Shown: positions 50,011-60,700 of the stretch, one piece after another | Layout of the letters: the number at the start of each line of letters is the position of its first letter | Position numbering within the stretch: the first letter of the stretch is position 1 | Assembly: GCA_963969595.1 (NCBI GenBank) | Contig: OZ018411.1 | Coordinates: 23,868,545 to 23,932,544, forward strand | Source of the DNA: Neckera pumila | Lineage: Eukaryota; Streptophyta; Bryopsida; Hypnales; Neckeraceae | DNA: 64,000 nt | Direction of reading: 5' to 3' | Translations under genes and position numbers: made by a program | Notes under the pieces: model-generated | The model's input: the letters and a program-made list of their open reading frames with translations, nothing else | Told to the model about the DNA's origin: nothing | Database searches by the model: none

Positions 50011-50403
50011 ATCAATACCTTAAATCTGTTTGTTTGTTTGTTTGTTTGTTTGTTTGTTTGTTTGTTTGTTTGTTTGTTTGTTTTGTTTTGTTTTGTTTTG
50101 TTTGTAGCATGGACAACTTCCTGATCGTGCGTCCCCTGGCCGCGTGCTTGGTACCATCGGAAAGCTCTCGCCGAGGAAGGGTGCACCGGCTTGGTTTCGT
50201 GGCGTTTGGAGCGGTGGTGCAAAAGTTATTGAATTTCAAAGTATTTATTGATTAAAAATTTAGAAAATTACTTTTACTTTGATTTTGGTGGCGTTCTTGG
50301 TACTGGGAGTGGAACCGGGAGTAGAACTGGGAGTAGAATCGGAAGTAGAACCAGGAGTGGAACCGGGAGTAGATGAAAATTGGGCCAACGGCACAGGGTC
50401 ACA
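50011..50403. repeat. 0.39-kb GTTT-tailed repeat, copy 1
   Basis: Order on the plus strand: ATCAATACCTTAAAT, a (GTTT)n then (GTTTT)n tract (50,028-50,105), a GC-rich core from GTAGCATGGACAACTTCC to about 50,230, a short AT segment, then six 12-bp units of the form GGGAGTAGAACC (about 50,300-50,373), ending CGGCACAGGGTCAC. Nearly identical to 56,151-56,545. The core is open through a TTTGTAG acceptor-like site, so it could derive from a gene fragment. On the minus strand it looks like a retroposon with a CAAA tail. Origin unresolved. Confidence 0.85.
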
Positions 50404-50934
50404 CTAATCTTCAATTAAATTAGAATATCAAAATCTATATTTTACATTGAGAATGATGATCAACTTTAATTTTTTTGTGATGCATATTTTTTTCTTTAAT
50501 CAATTTATTTGTCTATATATATAAAATTCAGTACATTATTGTAGGCTTTGTATATCAAATATTTTTCTCAATTATTATGCAGTATGATAAATCAAATGAA
50601 GAAAATTGTATTTAAGTTTTGAATTCCCTAAATTGCTTTAAATTTATTTTAGTTCAACTTTTTGTACCATTGTTTAGCCCTTAAAAATCCAAAGGAGACT
50701 TCCTCTAAAATTGCTCCAATTTTTCCATTTAAAGGGGTACGTGGTGCAGTAGTAAAAAATCACGTGCCAAAAAAACAGCACCCACCTCAAATTTCATCCA
50801 ATTATTATTCAATTGAAGTATATGGTTGGTATAATCATGTATTTTGTATTATAGTAAACATGGGCATTAAGAAGCTATAGAGCATTATTTTCTTGTAGAA
50901 ATAATATAAGGTTTAGTTACTCATGACTAATGAA

Positions 50935-51660
50935 TTATGTCCTTAAATGCTTTCTTTTGGATTCTTTATTGGTGTCTCTTTACATCCTATTTTAGTGTTA
51001 GGATGTTTTCCCTTGGATTCCCATCCCCTATCTCTTTTACATCCTTTTCTCTTGACTTGCACTGTATAAATTCCATGATGTTTTTTGTTAGATTTTCCCA
51101 CTTTGTCTTCTTCTATCCTTTTTTATTGACTTTCAAGTTTGGATTCCGACTATCCAATCGATACAATTCTACAGTCCTTGTATAGTTTTAAAGGCAATCT
51201 CGAGCCTCTAAAGCTCATAAAAAGGTTTGCCCATTTCTTCAAAAAAATAAAATAAAAATAAAGATATAAATTGTTGCAACTTTGAGTTTGGTTTCTTTAT
51301 CTCAATTGAGAACTTCAATGAACTATGCCTTAAGGTGCTTTCCTTTGGATTCCTTTGCGTTGTTGCCTTCATCCATTTTTGATGACTTGCACTCTGTGTT
51401 ATTATGCTTTTCTTTACATTCCCCACCCTGTCTCTTTAGATCGCTTCTATTGACTTACACTATATCCTAAGGTCAGCTATCTCTTGGATTCCTCCACCAT
51501 ATCTATTTACATCCTCTACATGTTAACTTGTACTATATTCTAGGATTTTTTTCCTTAGATTCCCCCTTGTTGTCTCCTTACATCCTTTTCAATTGGCTTG
51601 CAGGTGTAGATTTGGATTCCAACTGTCCAATCCATGCAATTCTACAGTCCTTGTGTAATT
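50935..51660. repeat. degenerate minisatellite, ~70-80-bp units in two blocks
   Basis: Units carry CTTGGATTCCC, CTCTTTACATCC and TTGACTTGCACTATAT-like words in fixed order. Two higher-order blocks (50,935-51,190 and 51,325-51,665) both end with GGATTCC-ACT-TCCAATC, then CAATTCTACAGTCCTTG. Heavily diverged and non-coding. Confidence 0.65.
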
Positions 51661-52082
51661 TAAAAAACAAGTCATGCATCAATGAGATATAAAATATTGT
51701 AAATTTAAGTTTGGATTCTTTAGCTCAATTGCGGATGTATTACTTGTAATTGTCTATGTTCTTTACTTGTTTTTTTGCCATAGTTATTGTCTAAAACCTT
51801 GGATTTTTGTTAATTTAAAAACATTTTTGTTTGGGGCAAAACATTATTGCAGTTAATCTTCAATGACTAGAATTGCTTCAAGTAAGGATCATGGTAATAA
51901 AAAAGAGCAAGAATGTACGTTGAGCCAAAAAGAATAGCAATGTATTTATAATTTCAAACTGTGACGAAAAAATTTCTTCAAATTGAAGAAATGCTAAAAT
52001 TGCTTTAAATTGCTTTAAATAAGAGGACTATTTAATTAAAAAGTGTTTATAATTGTACAAATCCAACAAAATACCTCCCTTT

Positions 52083-52960
52083 TAACCCCTAAAACTCCAT
52101 TGCCTCTATAGGGGCCAAAATGCAACTTTATATAGGCTCATATGGTCTCAATATTCACCGCAATTTTTTGAAACTTTCTGTAAAGCTAGAAAAATACATA
52201 CACTTTTTAGGAATATAATTTTTATTTCAGTCAATGTCTGGGAGCAAAAGATATGGCACAATAAGTTGAAAATGGAGGCCAACAACTAAAACAATGAATG
52301 TTACAAAAAATCAAAATAGTTTATTTTTCTTTCTAAAATACTATATTTTTCTACATGTAAATCTTTGATTCATTCTACTTGGACTCGTAATGATAAGGTT
52401 GTGATCAATGTTGTTTTTTGGGCAATCTAAACATCTTCAAAAAATAATTTATAGGATTCATTTTTTATTGTAGTTTTCACAATTTTTTAGAAGTAATTAT
52501 TTGAAAAGGTTAACTATGCTTGCTAAAACAATCTTGCCATTGGAATTATTGTATTTCAATTCCATCATAAAGTAATTAACAATATACTTTTTCATTCAAT
52601 CTTAGACCTATTTTTGCTTAACAATTTTTTAAAGAATGAAATTCAAATGCATTTTTTTACATTTTTTTCCTAGACTTCCAACTTGATTCTTCAACATAAC
52701 TCTTTTTAATTCAAAGTCTGTAGTACAAATGGCAATCAAAGTCATTTGAAATTGCAAGCCACACTGCTCAAAAGAACTTTCTTTCCAACTTTGAGTGCTA
52801 ATATCTTCCAATCTATACAATACGGTCAAACTTCATGAAATTATTACCACATGATTTAAGACAAGTGAAGTTCAAAGTCTTATGGTTAAATTATAAGAAA
52901 AGTGTTTTTTTCTATTTTCTTGGGCAAATGCAATAGAAATGGTAGTTTTGAGTGTTTTTT
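52083..52960. mobile_element. TTAACCCC-group element, reverse copy
   Basis: Begins TTAACCCCTAAAACTCC. The interior matches, in reverse orientation, blocks at 14.2-14.5 and 19.6-20.3 kb (for example CTACATGTAAATCTTTGATT and TTGCTAAAACAATCTTGCC). Ends in a region with GGCAAATGCAATAG; the right limit is approximate. Confidence 0.5.
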
Positions 52961-54325
52961 GATATAAAATTGCTTTAGAATTGTAGAGCTTACTTTCTTT
53001 TTGCACATGAAAATAAAAAATATAAAGGTGTGCCCTCCCTCCAAATTGTTGTTTCTAAAATTAATGTGTAATTGTCTTTTTCATTTCTTTCAAAAACCAA
53101 ACCATTATATTCAATCCATATGATCTTATTCACGATTACAAAATTGTCAAACCTTTTGCAATGGCAAAGAATTTGACTATGTGAATTTTAATATATTTAC
53201 AATCAAATACTTGCTTTTGAAGAACAACAAGGGTTTTTCTCACACAAAATGACTTCATAGGGCATATTTTTATTAAATTTTTATGTTTGCTCATGTAGTT
53301 GATACCATTTAAATTTCTTCAAAAAATAATTTTGCAAATTGAAAGCTTTTTTCATGATTTAAATCTATAATATATAAGGTACTAAATTTCAAATTACATT
53401 ACCAAAAATTTGAACCCTATAGAAGGTCTCAAGACTCTCATTTTTGGCCCTTCTACAATGCAAATACAGAAAAAATAATAAAATAAAATAAAATAAAGTA
53501 AATAAATAAAAGATGATTTGATGTGGTGGTGCCACATCAGATTCCTCCAAATAATTTAGTTGCTTTTTTTGTCATTTTTTTTTATAATTGCACCTTTGCC
53601 ATCCAAAACTTGCGGGCCTCTTTGATGCTTGAAATTTCTTCTAATGTAGCTTCCAAACAGCTTGACTAATAGACCAAGAATTAGAAAAAGAATACGCCAA
53701 TCACTGGCTATTCAAGAAATTGACACACTTACAAAGAATTTGTTGCTCAAAACAAATAAGACCAATTGATTTAAGACACAAGCTCTTGACTACTGGACAC
53801 ATGCAAGAAAATGAAGAGACAATGCCAATCACTGGCTGTTGCTCAAAACAAAGTCATTGGCTACACAATATTGCACAAATAGACAAATAGACAAAATTGT
53901 ATTGAGCTTGAAGGAATGCACAAGTACATTAGACAAGGCGAGCAATCATTACAAGCACCAAGAGAGAGATAAAACAAATTGGTCAATTAGTCTTATAGGT
54001 CTTGGCCATAATTAATTCCTTTGTTAACCATACTATCTATTTGTGTAATTCTTAGGTTTTGGTTAATCCAAACTCCCTCATACGACTATCTATTAGTCCT
54101 TTTTTGCATTTACACATCTATTTGGCTTATTTTCTCACTAGATTTTGCTATGGAATTGTTTTGGGCTATTCTACTAGTCAATCAACATTGAAAGCTTCAA
54201 AAAATAACAAAAAAGTTGATCCACAACCGTTTCCTACAAATTGTTGGCACTTGGTAAGGTTTCCGGAGGATGGATCACCACCGCTCAAAAATTGTTAGCA
54301 CATGGAAAGATTCCCAAAAATTAAA

Positions 54326-55230
54326 TTATCCCTCTCCAAAGGGTGAATTACCACCCCCTAAATATTGTCCACCTTCAATAGGAAATCCAAAGGGTAAAGC
54401 ACTACCCTCCAAAAATTGTCCACCCTCGGTAGGAGCCCCAATGAGTGAATTACCACCCTCCAAAAATTGTTCACCCCTCGGTCCACCCTCGGGAGGAGCT
54501 CCAAAGGGTGAATTACCACCCTCCAAAGATTGTCCTCCTTCAACAAGAATCCCAAAAGATGAATTATCACCTCCAAAAAGTTGTCCACCTTCAATAGGAG
54601 TGCCAAGGGCTAAATTACCACCCCAAAAAAATAGTCCATCATGGGCAAGAGCTCCAAAGGGTGAATTACTCCCCCTCAAAAATTGTCCACCTTCAACAGG
54701 AGTGCCAAGGGCTAAATTACCACTCCTCCAAAATTGTCCACCTTCAATAGGAGTACTAAGGGCTAAATTACTACCCCCAAAAAATTGACAATCCTTGGTA
54801 AGAGCTCCAAAGGGTGAATTATCACCCTCCAAAGATTGTACACCTTCAACAGGAATCTCCAAAGATGAATTACCAGCCCCCAATAATTGTCCACCTCCAA
54901 CAAGAATGCCAAGGGCTAAATTACCACCCCCAATAAATTGTCCACCCTCAACAGGAGCTCTAAAGGATGAATTAACAACCTCCAAAAATTGTCCACCTTC
55001 AACAGGAGTGCCAAGGGCTAAATTATTACTACAAAAAAATTGTCCACCTTCAATAGGGGTGCCAAGGGCTAAATTACCACCCTCAAAAAATTGTCCACCT
55101 TCATCAGGAATCCCCAAAGATGAATTACCACCCCCAAAAAACTGTCTATCTTCAGTAGAAGCTCCAAAAGGTGAATTACTATGACAAAATAAGTGTTGGT
55201 GAGTAGTAATATTCATAAAGGGTGAAATAC
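54326..55230. repeat. 51-bp coding tandem repeat
   Basis: DNA basis of the 17-residue repeat in the RING gene. The period is 51 bp with a recurrent word CCAAGGGCTAAATTACCACC or CCAAAGGGTGAATTA alternating, so a 102- or 153-bp higher-order period is visible. Units keep the minus-strand frame open despite substitutions. The antisense strand is also mostly open as a by-product. Confidence 0.85.
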
Positions 55231-55648
55231 CTCTATGAAAAAAATGTTGGCGCTCGGCAGGATATCCAATAGCTAGATTGCCACCATCATTGATAGGCGT
55301 TGAAGTGCATGTTTGGCAACGAGATGTCACATTAGGGCGTGGTGGGGTGGAACTTGATTTCAAAGCTCCGGAAGAAGTCACGTTACCACTATTTTGGCTC
55401 CCATAAATTGGAATGATGTTCGTTTTCTTAACCTGAGTCTTGCACATTGGGCATGGCTTTGTTGTTTCTTTAATCCACCTATATAAGCATGACCAACAAA
55501 AAAGATGGCCGCAAGAGGTCAATACTGAATCAATTGGATGTTCCCTACAGATGCTGCAAATGAATATATCTCCATCTTCTCCTTTGATTTGCTCGTGGGC
55601 ATTGTCATTGTTGTCCTTCATGATTGAATTGTTGCAATTCCCTTGCAT
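54326..55648 (-). CDS. RING-finger protein with 17-residue tandem repeats
   Basis: Intronless frame of 440 residues, ATG at 55,648. Residues 31-70 form a C3HC4 RING: CSICREH, SCGHLFCWSCLYRWI, CPMCK, followed by IIPIYGSQ. This pattern is that of RMA/RNF5/RNF185-type E3 ubiquitin ligases. Those end in a membrane anchor; here no hydrophobic helix is visible. Instead, residues about 130-440 are about 15-17 copies of a 17-residue Gly-rich unit (EGGQFF-GGNLALGTPI, alternating with GGNSPFGAPV), one unit expanded to 21. E3 activity is inferred from the intact RING. The repeat tract may mediate self-association or substrate binding, but I do not recognise it. Codon use is AT-rich. Transcription is unproven; a retrocopy is possible. 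Confidence 0.82.
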   Translation of the reverse strand: MQGNCNNSIMKDNNDNAHEQIKGEDGDIFICSICREHPIDSVLTSCGHLFCWSCLYRWIKETTKPCPMCKTQVKKTNIIPIYGSQNSGNVTSSGALKSSSTPPRPNVTSRCQTCTSTPINDGGNLAIGYPAERQHFFHRGISPFMNITTHQHLFCHSNSPFGASTEDRQFFGGGNSSLGIPDEGGQFFEGGNLALGTPIEGGQFFCSNNLALGTPVEGGQFLEVVNSSFRAPVEGGQFIGGGNLALGILVGGGQLLGAGNSSLEIPVEGVQSLEGDNSPFGALTKDCQFFGGSNLALSTPIEGGQFWRSGNLALGTPVEGGQFLRGSNSPFGALAHDGLFFWGGNLALGTPIEGGQLFGGDNSSFGILVEGGQSLEGGNSPFGAPPEGGPRGEQFLEGGNSLIGAPTEGGQFLEGSALPFGFPIEGGQYLGGGNSPFGEG

Positions 55649-56150
55649 ATTGTTTTCTTCTATAGTTTAAGATTTAGGACAATCTATGAACTAAAGAGCT
55701 GCAGCATGTACAAACAATAGAACCTTTTTTTAGTTGATTGTATTCTTACATCTTCTACATTCACATCTTAGATTCTGCGTACAAGAAAGCATAAGTTGAA
55801 TATGTGGATTGAATGAAGAAAGCTTAGTGAAATATCATAACATGTGAATAGAGTGGTGATTATGAGCACCTTGATGAGCTTCCGTCTTAGCTTGGATGTT
55901 TCTAGACTAAGAGGTATTTATCAAATTGGTGGAAAATATAACATTAAGGATTCAACAATGTTAGATAAGTATGATATAAGACAATTTGTAGCTTCTACAT
56001 TATTATGGTCCTAATTCTCTAAATATGCTATGATTTAGAGCACCAAAATTTTAATTTATGAGGGCTTTAATGTTCATGGTTGATATATACTTGAGGTTCC
56101 AAAAGGTCATAGTAGTTGTGCATTGTGGAATTACAATCAATGTCAATAAT

Positions 56151-56545
56151 ATCAATACCTTAAATGAGGCTGTTTGTTTGTTTGTTTGTTTGTTTGTTTG
56201 TTTGTTTGTTTTGTTTTGTTTTGTTTTGTTTTGTTTTGTTTTGTTTGTAGCGTGGACAACTTCCTGACCGTGCGTCCCCCGGCCGCGTGCTTGGTACCAT
56301 CGGAAAGCTCTCGCCGAGGAGGGGTGCACTGGCTTGGTTCCATGGCGTTTGAAGCGGTGGTGCAAAAGTTATTGAATTTCAAAGTATTTATTGATTAAAA
56401 AATTAGAAAATTACTTTTACTTTGATTTTGGTGGCGTTCTTGCTACTGGGAGTGGAACCTGGAGTAGAACTGGGAGTAGAATCGGAAGTAGAACCAGGAG
56501 TGGAATCGGGAGTAGATGAAAATTGGGCCAACGGCACAGGGTCAC
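56151..56545. repeat. 0.39-kb GTTT-tailed repeat, copy 2
   Basis: Same order and orientation as 50,011-50,403, including the ATCAATACCTTAAAT lead, GTTT/GTTTT tract, GC-rich core, 12-bp units and CGGCACAGGGTCAC end. The copies differ at scattered sites and in tract lengths. The two copies bracket the RING gene. Confidence 0.85.
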
Positions 56546-56590
56546 GCTTGTATATATAAATACTTAAGTAAAAAGTGAAAGTAAAAGATA

Positions 56591-56671
56591 CTCCCTCCGT
56601 TTGGAAATAGTGCATCCATTCTTAGTGCAATCACTATAGAGAATGGATACACTATTTCCAAACGGAGGGAG
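56591..56671. mobile_element. Stowaway MITE (Tc1/mariner)
   Basis: 81-bp near-perfect hairpin with ends CTCCCTCCGTTTGGAAATAG and the complementary AAACGGAGGGAG, flanked by TA on both sides (56,589-56,590 and 56,672-56,673). The CTCCCTCCGT terminus is the canonical Stowaway signature known from grasses and other plants. Confidence 0.95.
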
Positions 56672-57599
56672 TACCATTCTAGCTTAAAAAGTTTTTTAAT
56701 TAAACACAAATGGATAATATTAGAATAAAAGTAAAAATAGTATACTAAGTCCTAACAATCAATTGAGATCAATATGAATTCAACTTGAGTAATCTAAAAT
56801 GTTTCATTGGTTCTATTTTCTACTTAGTCCAAATTATACAAAAATATACCTAGTCATTGGACATTTCTTCCAATAATACCTCATGCATCCTTCTTGGCGT
56901 CAACATTTGCAACATCTCAAAATGACAACAAAAACAAATAGATTGTCATTTATTATCATTGTGACAAAGTATCAATTTCCAAGAAAAATACATATGATAA
57001 ACTTGTTGCTTTTCTTCCAATTCACACACAAAAAACAAAAGAAATGCATCATTCTTCCATTGGTTGTAAGATTTTGTGAGAATTATAAAAGAAGAACACA
57101 TGTGATTTTTTTATTAGTTGTAAAACTCTTACATTCAAAAATTTGAACATCAATCCGTGCCTCTAAAATGAATTCATGAATTTTATTTACAAATCCACCC
57201 CAATCCTTTGTATTCCTGTGGAACATGTGTGAACCCCAATTAATATGGAATATATCTATAGGAATTTGTATAAATACATATGTGTTCCGTATGTAATTTG
57301 TATTTTAAATTTTGTAAGCATGATCATATCCATATTCTATATTTCTAGTTTTGTATCCATATCCATATTCTGTAATTATATCCGTAACTGTATTTTGTAT
57401 CTATATTCAGACAGCCAAAAACATTTGTTATATGGACATCAATGGCTTTGTTTTTTTAGATCAACGGCATTTGGAAGGGTAAATGAACTGTACACCAGAA
57501 TTTCTACTAATCCAAAGAACACCAGTTGCATGATTTTGAATTATACTGGTTAATCTTTTCCTATTGTGTCAATCACTATAGTTTAGAACTACTTATCAG

Positions 57600-59115
57600 C
57601 AAATTCATTAGTCGTTGATCTTCCAACTTTTCTCCAATTGTTTTTCTAGATCTCCGCTCCTTGTATGCTTCCATTTGTTTTATCTTCAATCTTTACATCT
57701 TTAGCACTTCCTTCATCATTTTTGATTGGCTGCAAATCTAATCGACTTTGAATGACTTTATTGGTTTATGCTGAATTGCTCCAACTGTTCTCAATACAGA
57801 ATTCACAAGTCTTTACCAATCGGTATTTAAGTTCACTCCTGTATTTCAATCTCAATGCTCACTTACAATTTATGCTCCTTATCGATTGGTTCATTCTTAC
57901 AGTACGTCTTTTATAAGTTTATATCTCTTTCAACTAAACTAATTTCCATAATTGATTTAATTCTAATTTTCATATCACTCAATTCAAACATCCAATTGTT
58001 CCCTAGTCCAATTCAATCTTTCATTTTCACTGTTACAGTTTCAATTTTTCATTTAATCTCTCATTTTCTTTTAGTTTCTCTACATTCTGTCATCACTCAA
58101 ACAGTTCTCCATATCGGCAATTGTCATTGTATCTCACATTAGCTCAAGTCTAATCCGGATTGAGATTAATCTTATTCCAGTTTATAATTTTACAATTCAA
58201 TTCGATGCATCAATTCCTTGATTGGTTTTACACAAGATCTTCAATTCATTTTCACTCTTTATTTTCACTCACACTCAAAGCACACAATTCTACTCTCCCA
58301 ATTGATTATTCCATCCCATTCACAAATCACTCAATTTAACTCCACTCAATTTCTTCCAGTCTCACCAATTACATTTGCATTCACACGATCACCTATAGTT
58401 TTCCAATTAAGTCTAATGACACAGATTTCATACAATCATGCATACACAATTGGCAAAACATTCATTTTATGTTCATCAAAGTGAAACAAAAATTACAAAA
58501 CAAAAACAATTGCTTTACTTCTGTCGATTGGAAGGAGTCCTTTTCACTCAAGTCAACTGAATTCACATTTGGGGAAAAATACCAGTCTAAAAGGCCAAAC
58601 AGCCACAATGGTTGTAACTACCAATTGGATTTGAATCCTTTTGCATCTCCACAAACCCTCGTATACATTCCCAATCGATAACTTGCTACATATAACCTTG
58701 TAACTACACTCCCGATTGGCAAACTATACAAGTTGTCACCAAAACTACCAATTGGCTAAAAAGGAAATACAAAATTGGACTCATGGCCCTCTTCTCAATT
58801 GGTTGCGACCTTGCAAAGACTATTTCTTTTCTTTCTCCATTTTTGCCATTGGCTTTGACATTGCTTAAGGCCCCAATCTTGCACTTTTTGAAGAAATCCC
58901 ATAGGGGATAAGGCTAAGATTGCACTCGGGCCCCCATTGTAATGGCATTTGATACATTGGTCGAGGCGCTCCTCTACTATTGCATCCCGATTGGCCTTGT
59001 CGCATAATACTAATAAATCCCTTCTGAATTGGTTCATTCTTGTTTAAGAGAACCATCCCTGTTCCGATTGAAGAACTACTCCATTGAACCTTGCCCATTG
59101 GCCATCTTATCTTCA
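57600..59115. repeat. CCAATTGG-type motif field, left part
   Basis: Short motifs ATTGG, CCAAT, CAATTG and CGATTGG recur at about 20-70-bp spacing, for example near 57,886, 58,296, 58,447, 58,525, 58,621, 58,715, 58,750, 58,795, 58,848, 58,990, 59,026 and 59,095. Counterpart of 61,400-63,960 on the other side of the CACTA-like element. Motif copies are not in tandem; the sequence between them is unique. Confidence 0.7.
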
Positions 59116-59116
59116 A
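58795..59116 (-). pseudogene. decayed coding remnant, downstream part
   Basis: Two overlapping minus-strand frames of about 80 codons, including RRDLLVLCDKANRDAIVEE and CIKCHYNGGPSAI. It is probably the continuation of the pseudogene at 61,216-63,798 beyond the inserted CACTA-like element; a frameshift separates the frames. Family not recognised. Confidence 0.4.
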
Positions 59117-59637
59117 TTAGATTGTGATGCGCACCCTGCAAAAACTACATCATGAATATAATACTACAAGAAAAAAGAAGACCAAAACATTTACATTGAT
59201 TAACAGAAGACCAAAACATTTACGTTGATTACAACAATTTTTTTTGGCAATGTTGGTTGATTTGAACAAAAAAAAAATTGCTCAGTTGTTTTGGCAGTCC
59301 TCTTAATATCATTTTACATACCATAGTAGGGTAGGGTCAACTGAAAATAATTGTTTAAAAGTATGCCAAAAAATAAATAAAAAGAATTCAAAAAATCATC
59401 AAATTCAACAAAAAATAAATGATCAAAATGTTGCAAAAATTAAATGACCAAAATTTTGCAAAGAATGAAAATGTCCAATGTTGGTAGGAAAATCCAAGAT
59501 TAAGTTCAATGACCATCTAAAACTAGATATTCCAGATGGCAAGGTAATAGACTTTTTTCATTGACATTTAATGAAATGATGGGTGGAGAGGTCACTTTTA
59601 GACTGAAATCCATTGTCTATCATGAATCCTCAAAGAA

Positions 59638-60700
59638 TATGCAAAATTTGAAGATGAGAGCTTGACCGCTCATTGTCAAAATGTAGGATATGTGTGCAAA
59701 GTAGAATTTCAGACCTCATTTTGGCATAGTAGGATAACTTTTTTCAAAACATTTCGAACTAAAATAAGTTGTAAAATCAAGTCAAATTTCATCTCCAAAA
59801 ATCCATTTGATATTTCAAGTCTCCAATCAAAAGTTATAGACAAATTTTAGAGTGAATGTTTGAAATTGTCAAAGAAAATGTCCCTTCCAACCCCTCTCTC
59901 AAATTTGTCTATAACTTTTGATTTGAGGCTTGAAGTCTTAAGTGGATTTTTGGAGATGAAGTTTAGCTTGATTTTCAACATTAACTTAGTTCGAAGTTTT
60001 CTGAAAAAAGGTAATTCTACATTGCCTAAATGAGGTCTAAAATTCTGTTTAACCCCTTAAGGACCATGAGTGCAGATTTTGAACAATGAATGAATGGAAA
60101 CACGTCCCAAATTCATCGATATGCGTTTTTTCATCCATCAATTTTTTTGAAGATTCTTATATTAGTTCTTTAAATATTTGAACAGTTTAGATTATGAAGA
60201 TTTTGCTTTGCAAATATTCTATAATTCAAAGGGTATCGAGAGATCTAGCCTCAAAAAGTAACTTTTTCAATCCAAAAAATGACCCTTCAAAAATGACTTG
60301 AATCAAAAAATCAAATAAAAATCTTCAAAAATCACCTTGATTAGAACTCAATATTTTGAACTTATAGGAAAAAAATCTTTTAAAAATCATAAGTATTCAA
60401 TCTACAATTTATTTTAGAAGGAATTTCCAATTTTTGGCTTCAAATTTTATTGAAAAATATTGCTATGTATTTTTGTTGATCTGATTGTATGGATGTGATC
60501 TATAAATAATATTTTATAATTATTGTTTGAGAGTCATCATTAAAATATTCTTTTAAGCTGCATTTTATAACAGATCTTCACAATTTTGGAAATTTGGACA
60601 CCCCTCCGGTCCTTTAGGGGTTAAACCACAATTTCTACTTTTGATGTAAGTATGAGCGGTTGAGCTCCTACTCCTCCTCATTTACAAATCCCATATGGGT
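59638..60700. mobile_element. foldback element inside the CACTA element
   Basis: The left arm with GAGCTTGACCGCTCA and TTTCAGACCTCATTTTGGCA pairs with the right arm TGAGCGGTTGAGCTC and TGAGGTCTAAAATTC. The centre, near 59,825-59,920, is a palindrome around TCTATAACTTTTGAT. The right arm is split by the 60,055-60,628 insertion. Related to 29,931-30,902 and the single end at 18.6 kb. Limits approximate. Confidence 0.65.
60055..60628. mobile_element. TTAACCCC-family element nested in the foldback
   Basis: Ends TTTAACCCCTTAAGGACC and GGTCCTTTAGGGGTTAAA are near-perfect inverted repeats. They lie exactly where the right arm of the surrounding foldback is interrupted. Interior AT-rich, non-coding. 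Confidence 0.75.

Larger units (their letters stand above)
48981..54280. other. intergenic, AT-rich, repeat-containing
   Basis: No conserved exon seen. Contains the GTTT-tailed repeat at 50,011, a minisatellite at 50,935, a TTAACCCC-group element at 52,083, and a segment near 53,460-53,650 (AAATAA/TAAAA runs, a GTGGTGGTGCCACATC palindrome, then TTCTTCTAATG) reminiscent of a CATTAGA-type MITE end. The remainder is unstructured to my eye. Confidence 0.5.
55670..57590. other. intergenic DNA downstream and upstream of repeats
   Basis: Holds the upstream region of the RING gene (55.65-56.1 kb), the second GTTT-tailed repeat and a Stowaway MITE. 56.7-57.6 kb is AT-rich with degenerate ATCCATAT words near 57,310-57,415. 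No coding exon recognised. Confidence 0.5.

Noticed and set aside
50011..50403. SINE identity for the GTTT-tailed repeat
   Set aside because: A CAAA tail exists on the reverse strand, but I find no convincing A/B box promoter and the homology continues past the tail, so I left it as an unclassified repeat.
54270..55184. Plus-strand open frames opposite the RING gene (PSKNCPPS repeats)
   Set aside because: By-product of the 51-bp period lacking antisense stops; the RING domain is on the minus strand.
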